Assembly: GCA_910576935.1 (NCBI GenBank)
Contig: CAJTKG010000008.1
Location: forward strand, 1 to 60,106
Direction: 5' to 3'
DNA: 60,106 bases
Source: an uncultured Muribaculaceae bacterium
GTDB lineage: Bacteria; Bacteroidota; Bacteroidia; Bacteroidales; Muribaculaceae
The position numbers were made by a program, and so were the translations under genes. Below, one piece after another: positions 52,053 through 59,731 of this stretch. The notes under the pieces are model-generated. The model was not told where the DNA came from. It saw only the letters and a program-made list of their open reading frames with translations, and made no database searches. The first letter of the stretch is position 1. Each line of letters opens with the position of its first letter.

Positions 52053-52823
52053 ATGGGAAAAATCATAGCGATAGCAAACCAGAAGGGAGGTGTCGGCAAA
52101 ACCACCACCACCATCAACCTTGCGGCCTCAATAGCCAACGAAGGCAAGAGGGTGCTTATAATTGACGCCGACCCACAGGCCAATGCCACATCAGGCTATG
52201 GCATAGATCCTCGCGAAATGAGCTCCTCGATATATGAATGTCTTGTCGACGGCTATCCGGTCAAAGGCTCGCAGGTCGCGACATGTGTCAAAGGTCTCGA
52301 CCTCGTAGGTTCGCGCATCGACCTCGCCGGCGCCGAGCTTGAACTCATCAACAAGCCCGACCGCGAACGTGTGCTGGCGGTTTTGCTCGCAGAAATCCGC
52401 AACGAATACGACTATATTATAATCGACTGCTCGCCGTCGCTCGGCCTCATCACCGTCAATGCCCTCACTGCAGCCGATTCAGTCATAATACCCGTGCAGG
52501 CCGAGTACTTCGCTCTCGAGGGCATAAGCAAACTGATGAACACCATACGCATCATCAAATCACGTCTCAACCCCTCGCTCCAGATCGAAGGTTTTCTGCT
52601 GACGATGTACGACGCGCGACTGCGCCTCGCCAACCAGATCTACGAAGAGCTCAAAAGCTACTTCGGCGACATGGTATTCAACACCGTCATTCCACGAAAC
52701 ATCAGACTCAGCGAGGCGCCGAGCCACGGCTTGCCGGCACTGCTCTACGACCCCGAGAGCCGTGGAGCCACAAGCCATATTATGCTTGCCAAAGAGATAA
52801 TAGCCAAACACAAGGGTAAATAA
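52053..52823 (+). CDS. parA: ParA/Soj-family chromosome partition ATPase
   Basis: A 256-residue cytoplasmic ATPase. The deviant Walker A motif KGGVGKTTTTINLA (about 11-24) with the signature Lys, the Walker A' / switch region DADPQANATSGYG and the Walker B-like IIIDCSPSLGLI (about 122-133) are present. It forms dynamic gradients on DNA and moves ParB-bound origin regions. It is paired with parB 18 bases downstream. The first gene of a five-gene run that ends at the terminator 58250-58289. Confidence 0.95.
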   Translation: MGKIIAIANQKGGVGKTTTTINLAASIANEGKRVLIIDADPQANATSGYGIDPREMSSSIYECLVDGYPVKGSQVATCVKGLDLVGSRIDLAGAELELINKPDRERVLAVLLAEIRNEYDYIIIDCSPSLGLITVNALTAADSVIIPVQAEYFALEGISKLMNTIRIIKSRLNPSLQIEGFLLTMYDARLRLANQIYEELKSYFGDMVFNTVIPRNIRLSEAPSHGLPALLYDPESRGATSHIMLAKEIIAKHKGK

Positions 52824-52841
52824 GCACACAAAAACGCCAAC

Positions 52842-53735
52842 ATGTCACAACCTAAAAGAAATGCACTGGGGCGCGGCCTCGGTTCTCTCATATCTATGGA
52901 CGATGTCCCCGCAAGAGGCTCGTCGGCAATAAACGACATCGACCTGTCGATGATAAGCCCAAACCCCGAACAACCGCGCACGACCTTCGACGAGGATGCC
53001 CTCGATGACCTTGCCGCCTCGATACGCGAGCTCGGTGTCATCCAGCCCATATCCCTCCGCAAACTCGGGTCCGAGAGCTATCAGATAATCGCCGGCGAAC
53101 GCCGCTACCGCGCAGCCATCAAAGCCGGGCTCAAGACCATTCCGGCATATATCCGCACCGCCAACGAAGTCGAACTGACCGAGATGGCGCTTATCGAGAA
53201 CATACAGCGTGAAGACCTCAACGCCATCGAAATTGCACTGACGTTCAAGAAACTAATCGACCAGTATAATCTGACACAGGAACGTCTGAGCGAACGCATA
53301 GGCAAAAAACGGGCTACCATCGCCAATTTTCTGCGCCTGCTCAAACTGCCCGCCGAAGTTCAGCTCGGACTGCGCGACAAGCGTGTCGACATGGGGCATG
53401 CCCGCGCTCTGCTTACAATCTCAGACCCCTCGCTACAGTTAAAACTCTACAACGACACACTGCGTCACGGCCTGTCGGTGCGTCGCGTAGAAGAACTCGC
53501 CAAAGCCTATCAGAACGGTGACATCGCCAAAACCGACATTGCCCCCAAGGCCAACAGCTCGCGATATACCTCAGGCGACTACGACATACTTAAAAAACAT
53601 CTGTCGACAGCGTTCAAAACCAACGTCAAATTTACATGCGACAAATCGGGCAAAGGCAAAATCACATTCCCGTTTGACAATGACGACGATCTCGAAAGAC
53701 TCATCACGCTCTTCGACACTCTAAAACAGCAATAG
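52842..53735 (+). CDS. parB: ParB-family chromosome partition protein
   Basis: A 297-residue DNA-binding CTPase. The N-terminal LGRGLGSLI box contacts ParA. The ParB/Srx domain (about 30-120) contains EQPRTTFDEDAL and the CTP-binding GERRYRAAIKAG. The HTH follows (LSERIGKKRATIANFLRLLKLP) and RVDMGHARALL is conserved. A C-terminal dimer domain ends at IDTLKQQ-like LFDTLKQQ. I saw no perfect parS site (TGTTNCACGTGAAACA) near. Confidence 0.94.
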   Translation: MSQPKRNALGRGLGSLISMDDVPARGSSAINDIDLSMISPNPEQPRTTFDEDALDDLAASIRELGVIQPISLRKLGSESYQIIAGERRYRAAIKAGLKTIPAYIRTANEVELTEMALIENIQREDLNAIEIALTFKKLIDQYNLTQERLSERIGKKRATIANFLRLLKLPAEVQLGLRDKRVDMGHARALLTISDPSLQLKLYNDTLRHGLSVRRVEELAKAYQNGDIAKTDIAPKANSSRYTSGDYDILKKHLSTAFKTNVKFTCDKSGKGKITFPFDNDDDLERLITLFDTLKQQ

Positions 53736-53750
53736 TCTCCAGAAAACAAA

Positions 53751-54527
53751 ATGCCGTCAAAGCCAATAAGTATAATCACATCACTTCCAATCATAAGCAG
53801 ATTGTGCACGGTAGCGTCAGCCATTTTGCTGTCGGCTGCTGTTACGGTCTCAGCCGATATGCCGGCGAGTGAATTTCCTGACAGCATTCCCGTCGGTGCG
53901 CCCGTTGAAAAAAACGCCGTCGTCGAAGGCCTCGAGTTTGAGGCAGACACCGACTCGCTGTCTGTTGTCAGTGCCGACACTATCAAAGTCGCCAAATACA
54001 ATCCTTACGATGTGTGGGAAGAACGCGAGACAACCTTCAATCCCGATCCCTCCCGTGCCGTATGGATGTCGGCCCTCTTCCCCGGACTTGGCCAGATCTA
54101 CAACCGCCGTTACTGGAAATTACCGATTGTCATCGGCGGTTTCATGGGACTCGGTTATGCAACATCGTGGAACAACGGTATGCTCTCAGACTATACCAAA
54201 GCCTACCGCGACATAATGGACACCGATCCGTCGACAAAGTCTTACATGGACTTTTTTCCACCCACAACAAAAGAAGAAGACCTCGACAAGACCTGGCTGA
54301 CAAATCTTCTGCGCTCGCGCAAGAACTTCTACCGCCGCAACCGCGACCTCTGCGTCATATGCATGGTCGGGGTCTACCTCATAGCAATGGTCGACGCCTA
54401 TGTCGACGCATCGCTATCGCACTTCGATGTCACACCCGAGCTGTCTATCGATGTCACTCCGGCCGTATTCAGAGACGGACGAGGGTCGAAACCATCATTC
54501 GGACTGCTCTGGGCTCTGACTTTCTAA
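53751..54527 (+). CDS. DUF5683-family membrane protein
   Basis: A 258-residue protein with a signal-like hydrophobic N-terminus (about 10-37). A membrane-embedded DUF5683 domain (about 100-255) includes SRAVWMSALFPGLGQIYNRRYWKLPIV-type residues (PGLGQIYNRRYWK) and FYRRNRDLCVICM. The family is typical of Bacteroidetes and usually lies between parB and mltD, as here. Function is unknown; a role in envelope or division is inferred from the position only. Confidence 0.85.
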   Translation: MPSKPISIITSLPIISRLCTVASAILLSAAVTVSADMPASEFPDSIPVGAPVEKNAVVEGLEFEADTDSLSVVSADTIKVAKYNPYDVWEERETTFNPDPSRAVWMSALFPGLGQIYNRRYWKLPIVIGGFMGLGYATSWNNGMLSDYTKAYRDIMDTDPSTKSYMDFFPPTTKEEDLDKTWLTNLLRSRKNFYRRNRDLCVICMVGVYLIAMVDAYVDASLSHFDVTPELSIDVTPAVFRDGRGSKPSFGLLWALTF

Positions 54528-54555
54528 CATGCTCACCCTCAATTAATCCAATCAT

Positions 54556-56205
54556 ATGTCTCAAATCAACATCAAACGATATCTGACTGCCGTAACCGCC
54601 TCGGTCTTCATATTTGGCGTATCGGCCCAGTCGCTCCTGACCATCAAGGATTCGATACACGACAATGCCATAATCTACCCCGAGAGCTTCGAGACCGACA
54701 TAAAAAAGATGCAGGAAAACTGGTATCTACGAAACTATGCCGTGCTCGATCGTGAAGCTGATTCACGTCATTCGGTCGACACTCCGGACGAAGTAATCAT
54801 CGACCGTCTCGGCCGTATGCCCACTGTCATCGAAATGCCGTTCAACTCTGTCGTCAGAAGTTTTATCAACATGTATGCCGACCGCAAGAAACAACTCGTC
54901 GAGAATATGCTCGGCATGAGCCTCTATTATATGCCTATCTTCGAACAGGCACTCGACAAGCGCGGGATGCCCCTCGAACTGAAATACCTTCCGGTCATCG
55001 AATCGGCTCTAAATCCGGTAGCTGTGTCACGTGCGGGTGCCACGGGCCTGTGGCAGTTCATGCTGCCGACAGCCTCGGGTCTCGGTCTCGAAGTCAGTTC
55101 GCTCGTCGACGAACGCCGCGACCCATACAAGTCATCCGAAGCCGCTGCCGACTACCTGATGCAGCTCTACAACACATTCGGTGACTGGTCACTTGCCATC
55201 GCGGCATATAACTGCGGCCCGGGCAACGTCAACAAGGCGCTGAGACGCGCCGGAGGCGGCAAAAAAGACTTCTGGGAGATATATCCGTTCCTTCCTGCCG
55301 AGACACGCGGATATGTGCCGGCTTTCATCGCCGCAAACTACGTCATGACCCATTACGACAAACACAATATCTCCCCGGCTCTGGCACGCCGGCCCATCGT
55401 CACCGACACGATACACATCAGCCGACGTATCCATTTCAAGCAGATCTCGGATGTGCTCGACATTCCCGTCGAGGAGATCAGAGTGCTCAACCCGCAGTAT
55501 CGCAAAGATCTTATTCCGGGAGATATACGCCCTTATTCGCTTGTACTGCCCTCACTTCAGGTTTACGCCTATCTCGCCAATGAAGACTCTATTGCCAACC
55601 ACGACGGGTCGATGTATGCACGCCGCAGTGTTGTCGAACCCTCTGACGGCACTGTCACCGGCACTGATTCAAAAGGCGAATATGTCGATGAGCTAACGGT
55701 AAAATACCACAAAGTCAAGAAAGGCGAGACTCTCGCATCTATTGCGCGCCGCTATGGTGTAACAGTCTCGTCTATCCGTAGCGCAAACAAAGTCGGCAAA
55801 CGCGTCAAGACCGGACAACGTCTGAAAATCAACACTTACAAACGCCGCTACATCACACCTACGCCTCACGTCGCCGATACCACGGCCATAGCGCCAGACT
55901 CGATAATCGCCCATTCTGACAGCATCCCCGGCGACAGTATATTGGCGACACGCCCGACCGTCGACGAGATAAGAGACAGTGCGTCGGTCGTCGTCGAACA
56001 AAAGAAAGAGCAGACCAAGCCCAAAGAGGTCAAGAAAAAACAGGCACCAAAGCCCAAGACCGTCACCCATAAGGTTCGCAGCGGCGAGAGTCTGTCAAAG
56101 ATCGCCAAACGTTATGGCGTCACCGTCAAGGCAATAAAAGCCGCCAACAATCTCAAAAACGACAAGATCAACGTAGGCCAAAGGCTTAAAATACCAACAA
56201 AATAA
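54556..56205 (+). CDS. mltD: Membrane-bound lytic murein transglycosylase with LysM repeats
   Basis: A 549-residue exported enzyme with a signal peptide (about 1-25). The SLT domain (about 120-290) carries the catalytic Glu149 in LPVIESALNPVA, plus GATGLWQFMLPTA and AAYNCGPGNV. Two LysM modules (about 380-425 and 505-548) bind peptidoglycan; the linker is rich in Lys and Pro. It cuts the glycan strand to give 1,6-anhydromuramyl ends. Length is typical. The next gene, 28 bases on, is an OPT transporter, where other Bacteroides often have relA/spoT. Confidence 0.93.
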   Translation: MSQINIKRYLTAVTASVFIFGVSAQSLLTIKDSIHDNAIIYPESFETDIKKMQENWYLRNYAVLDREADSRHSVDTPDEVIIDRLGRMPTVIEMPFNSVVRSFINMYADRKKQLVENMLGMSLYYMPIFEQALDKRGMPLELKYLPVIESALNPVAVSRAGATGLWQFMLPTASGLGLEVSSLVDERRDPYKSSEAAADYLMQLYNTFGDWSLAIAAYNCGPGNVNKALRRAGGGKKDFWEIYPFLPAETRGYVPAFIAANYVMTHYDKHNISPALARRPIVTDTIHISRRIHFKQISDVLDIPVEEIRVLNPQYRKDLIPGDIRPYSLVLPSLQVYAYLANEDSIANHDGSMYARRSVVEPSDGTVTGTDSKGEYVDELTVKYHKVKKGETLASIARRYGVTVSSIRSANKVGKRVKTGQRLKINTYKRRYITPTPHVADTTAIAPDSIIAHSDSIPGDSILATRPTVDEIRDSASVVVEQKKEQTKPKEVKKKQAPKPKTVTHKVRSGESLSKIAKRYGVTVKAIKAANNLKNDKINVGQRLKIPTK

Positions 56206-56233
56206 TCATCAACAATAATATCATCAGATTTAA

Positions 56234-58231
56234 ATGAACGCAACCGAAAAATTCAATCACACAGCCTCCGTTCCGCCTGCGGCCGATGTCGACCCTGTCG
56301 AAATGCCCGACAACGCATTTCGCGAGCTCGCAGCCGACGAGACCTACCGCCCGGTGATGCATCCGGCCCGCGATTATGCCGAAGTGACACCCTACTCTGT
56401 CACCCTCGGCCTCATCCTCGCCGTCGTCTTCAGTGCGGCGGCGGCCTATCTCGGGCTCAAAGTCGGTCAGGTATTCGAGGCCGCAATTCCAATCGCCATC
56501 ATAGCTGTCGGCGTGTCCGGCGCACTGAAAAAAGAAAACGCTCTCGGACAAAACGTCATCATCCAATCTATAGGCGCATGTTCCGGAGTCATCGTCGCAG
56601 GTGCCATCTTCACACTTCCGGCGCTCTATATTCTTCAGGCAACCTACCCCGACATAACCGTCAACTTCCTTGAGATATTTCTAAGTTCGCTCTTCGGCGG
56701 CATACTGGGTATACTCTTCTTCATACCCTTCCGCAAATATTTCGTCAAAGACATGCACGGCAAATATCCCTTCCCCGAAGCCACTGCCACGACACAAGTG
56801 CTGATGAGCAGTCAGGCCAAAAACAGCACGGGCGGTCAGGCCAAGACTCTTTTGATTGCTTCAGTCGTTGGCGGTCTCTATGATTATATCGTGGCCACAT
56901 TCGGCTGGTGGGCCGAAAGTATCACCACGACAGCCTATACCTGGGGCCAGGTTATCGCCGAGAAGACAAAGTTTGTCTTCTCTTGCAATACCGGCGCCGC
57001 GGTGCTCGGTCTGGGCTATATCGTCGGTCTGCGTTATGCCTTTGTCATCTTCGCCGGCTCGATATTTGTGTGGTGGTTTATCATACCGCTTATGGGAAGT
57101 TATGGCAGCGCCGAGATTGCCGCAATGAGCGCCAACGACATATTCCGCGACTATGCCCGCCTTGTCGGCATCGGCGGCATAGCGATGGCCGGCATCATCG
57201 GCATCGTCAAGTCGTGGAACATAATCGCTCAGGCTGTCGGTCTGGCATCACGCGAGCTCAAAGGTTCGGCCACAGCAAAAGCCGATATAAGATGGCAGCG
57301 CGATATATCGATGAAACACATCGCCTACTTTATCTTCATCGCTCTCGTTGCCGTGCTCATATTCTTCTGGGCCGGCGTCATCCACACTTTCTGGCAGGCA
57401 CTAATCGCCTGGCTCGTGGTGACCGTCATCGCGTTTCTCTTTACCACAGTGGCAGCCAATGCTATCGCTATCGTAGGCAGTAATCCTGTCAGCGGCATGA
57501 CTCTTATGACACTCATCATAGCCTCAGGCATCTTTGTCGCCATAGGCTTGCGCGGCACCTCGGGCATCGTAGCGTCAATGGTAGTCGGTGGTGTTGTATG
57601 CACGGCACTCTCGATGGCGGGAGGCTTTGTCACAGACCTCAAGATCGGCTATTGGCTCGGTTCGACACCCCGGAAACAAGAAACATGGAAGTTTGCCGGC
57701 ACTCTTATATCAGCTGCAACTGTCGGCGGTGTCATACTGATGCTGAATAATGTCTACGGTTTCACCGGCGACGAAGCTCTCGCCGCTCCTCAGGCAAATG
57801 CCATGGCAAAAGTGCTTGAGCCCATGATGATGGGAGGCAGCACTCCATGGATGCTATATATCATCGGTGCCATACTTGCACTCATCCTCAATTGGCTCGG
57901 TGTACCGGCTCTGGCATTCTGCCTCGGCATGTTCCTACCTTTGCATCTCAATACCCCGATGCTTGTCGGCGGCCTTGTGTCATGGTTTGTCAGCCGCAGC
58001 AGCAAAGATCCCGAAGTGTGCAAAGCCAGAAACGACCGCGGCACCTTGATTTCGTCGGGACTCATCGCCGGAGGCGCCCTCTTCGGCGTTTTCGCCGCCA
58101 TCACTATAATGTGTGGCAAATCAGTGCCGACAAACGGTATGGAATTCACACCACAAGTACTCGGCATTGTTGCCTATGCCGCTATCATCGCATTCCTTTA
58201 TATCAGCTCTTGCAAAGCCAAGAAAAATTAA
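56234..58231 (+). CDS. OPT-family oligopeptide transporter
   Basis: A 665-residue inner-membrane protein with about 14-16 hydrophobic segments. After a cytoplasmic N-terminus (about 1-55), TLGLILAVVFSAAAAYLGLK starts the first membrane segment, GKYPFPEATATTQVL is the family signature and AIVGSNPVSGMTLMTL repeats the GNPVS-like motif. OPT proteins import small peptides or metal chelates with protons. The gene ends the parAB run and the terminator follows within 20 bases. Confidence 0.9.
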   Translation: MNATEKFNHTASVPPAADVDPVEMPDNAFRELAADETYRPVMHPARDYAEVTPYSVTLGLILAVVFSAAAAYLGLKVGQVFEAAIPIAIIAVGVSGALKKENALGQNVIIQSIGACSGVIVAGAIFTLPALYILQATYPDITVNFLEIFLSSLFGGILGILFFIPFRKYFVKDMHGKYPFPEATATTQVLMSSQAKNSTGGQAKTLLIASVVGGLYDYIVATFGWWAESITTTAYTWGQVIAEKTKFVFSCNTGAAVLGLGYIVGLRYAFVIFAGSIFVWWFIIPLMGSYGSAEIAAMSANDIFRDYARLVGIGGIAMAGIIGIVKSWNIIAQAVGLASRELKGSATAKADIRWQRDISMKHIAYFIFIALVAVLIFFWAGVIHTFWQALIAWLVVTVIAFLFTTVAANAIAIVGSNPVSGMTLMTLIIASGIFVAIGLRGTSGIVASMVVGGVVCTALSMAGGFVTDLKIGYWLGSTPRKQETWKFAGTLISAATVGGVILMLNNVYGFTGDEALAAPQANAMAKVLEPMMMGGSTPWMLYIIGAILALILNWLGVPALAFCLGMFLPLHLNTPMLVGGLVSWFVSRSSKDPEVCKARNDRGTLISSGLIAGGALFGVFAAITIMCGKSVPTNGMEFTPQVLGIVAYAAIIAFLYISSCKAKKN

Positions 58232-58249
58232 CCCCGTACGTTATTATAC

Positions 58250-58289
58250 ACACTCGGTTTCTGCCGCTCCGGCGACAGAAACCGAGTGT
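58250..58289 (+). terminator. Terminator of the parAB-mltD-OPT run
   Basis: ACACTCGGTTTCTG and CAGAAACCGAGTGT pair perfectly over 14 bases with a 12-base loop, and TTTTAG follows. It starts 19 bases after the OPT stop. Confidence 0.88.
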
Positions 58290-58315
58290 TTTAGCTACAT
58301 CTATAAATACAGATT

Positions 58316-58985
58316 ATGAAAATTCACATTTACGCCATAGTCTTCCTGACAGCATTGCTGCCGGCTATAGGCATTCGGGCTGATGTTACAGAACGAGATG
58401 ACGGATTTACCCATCACCGCGCGGCAATCAACGGCTCTCTGACATCTGTCGATACCTGGCAACTTGATTTCTCATACCACTACCGGTTCTGCAAATATTT
58501 TGCCGCAGGATTAGGCATAGGATCATGGAAACAATATTTCTACGACGGCTTTCCAAGCGGCAACAATTGGATGATAGACAGCGATGACGCCAAGCTCTCG
58601 AATTTTAGATCTAAGACCTTCCGTTATAGTGACATCACCTATAATCTTAAAAATACGCGATGCCGGTTTCGGCATCATGGCCGAACCGGGGATGATGATG
58701 TGCATCCCATATGAACGTGTAAACATCGACATCATCCATGAGATGATCACGACCGATTATGCAGATGCCAGCGCCAATGGCGGCCAATGGCTGTCACTCG
58801 ACTGCCGCGCAGGCTTATATATAAACGTCTATTGCTGTAATTTCATCATCAGCTACGAAATTTCCAATCTCGATATCTTCAGTCGACGACGACGCATGAG
58901 CTACAACGGTATCAGCTTCGACCGGTTCTACGACCGCAGCAATGGCTTCCAAGGTGTTTTCGCAGCCATAAGCTACAATTTCTAA
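58316..58985 (+). pseudogene. Frameshifted outer-membrane barrel protein gene
   Basis: Two overlapping frames together make one protein. The first (58316 to about 58651) encodes a signal peptide (1-22) and barrel strands (FSYHYRFCKYFAAGLGIG). The second (58653-58985) encodes later strands and ends in FAAISYNF, a typical C-terminal Phe signal for barrel insertion. The frames join at the A5 run 58649-58653. Removing one A gives NLK-IRDAGFG and a continuous 222-residue protein over 669 bases. It could be a real frameshift, phase variation or a sequencing error. I do not recognise a family. Confidence 0.78.
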
Positions 58986-59020
58986 TAACAATAACGCCTC
59001 ATTTTTCTGAATTCCATGAT

Positions 59021-59344
59021 CTATGAAACAATTTTTAATCCGATGATTGATGAAACCAATGTAAAGATGAAAAACAACCTCCAGAATGTGGCTGCCTCGT
59101 GGAAAAAGAATATGCCCACCAATACCGTTCCAACCGCTCCAATGCCAGTCCATACGGCATAAGCCGTACCTATCGGCAAACTCTGCGTGGCTTTTGCCAA
59201 CAATCCCATACTGACGATTGTGAAAAAAAGAAATCCGACGATCCATCCCCACCACGAGAGACCGTCAACAGATTTTGCCCGTCCGAGGCAATAGGTAAAA
59301 CCGACCTCACAAAAGCCGGCAATAATCAGAATTATCCAATTCAT
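59021..59344 (-). CDS. Small multidrug resistance (SMR) exporter, Gdx-like
   Basis: A 107-residue inner-membrane protein with four transmembrane helices. The functional Glu lies in AGFCEVGFTY in the first helix. LPIGTAYAVWTGIGAVGTVL in the third-helix region resembles the Gdx/SugE type, which exports guanidinium, more than EmrE. ATG 59344 is chosen because the TTG at 59356 adds only four residues. It has its own promoter. A double-Gdx or paired SMR partner is not present. Substrate assignment is by similarity only. Confidence 0.82.
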   Translation of the reverse strand: MNWIILIIAGFCEVGFTYCLGRAKSVDGLSWWGWIVGFLFFTIVSMGLLAKATQSLPIGTAYAVWTGIGAVGTVLVGIFFFHEAATFWRLFFIFTLVSSIIGLKIVS

Positions 59345-59405
59345 GACTGAATCCAAACCTGTCTGAGGGCTGCAGCAATATCCGGCGTCTCCTTCTAAGG
59401 CTTTG
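59345..59405 (-). promoter_or_regulatory. Leader of the SMR gene
   Basis: About 55 bases from the predicted start of transcription to the ATG, containing AGAAGGAGA well upstream of the start and a short hairpin-like CCTCAGACAGG. I tried guanidine riboswitch types I, II and III and fluoride and found no convincing match. Confidence 0.3.
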
Positions 59406-59413
59406 CAAAGTTA
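59406..59413 (-). promoter_or_regulatory. SMR gene promoter -7 box
   Basis: TAACTTTG lies 61 bases before the ATG at 59344. Confidence 0.55.
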
Positions 59414-59667
59414 AACATTATATTATATATTCGGAAACACTCTACTTAGATTAGCTAAACATTCGTAGCAGATTCAAGCCTTGGATACGAGCCATAACTT
59501 AATAACGCCGTAGATACATTTTTGGGGAGGTAAACAGACAAGCCCACAAGTGACGACGGTCTCGGCCGTTCCCAAAACAAGGGCTGAAGTCATTGCAACA
59601 ACTACTAATGTATTGGTTTGACGACTAAAGCCGTCGCTCCATGCGCCGTGGATTCATTTTTTTGTAA

Positions 59668-59731
59668 CAACGATGTCAATGTTCGTCTGACATCGTTTTG
59701 GTCGGTTTAGACGCGCGGGGATGTCTGCCGC
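59668..59731 (+). repeat. Dispersed repeat, copy B
   Basis: 62 of 64 bases match copy A (14-77) in the opposite orientation, 59.6 kb away. It lies between the SMR gene and the partial gene at the window end. Confidence 0.8.

Noticed and set aside
59345..59405. Guanidine or fluoride riboswitch in the SMR leader
   Set aside because: The leader lacks the conserved ACGR loops and the other conserved parts of these riboswitches.
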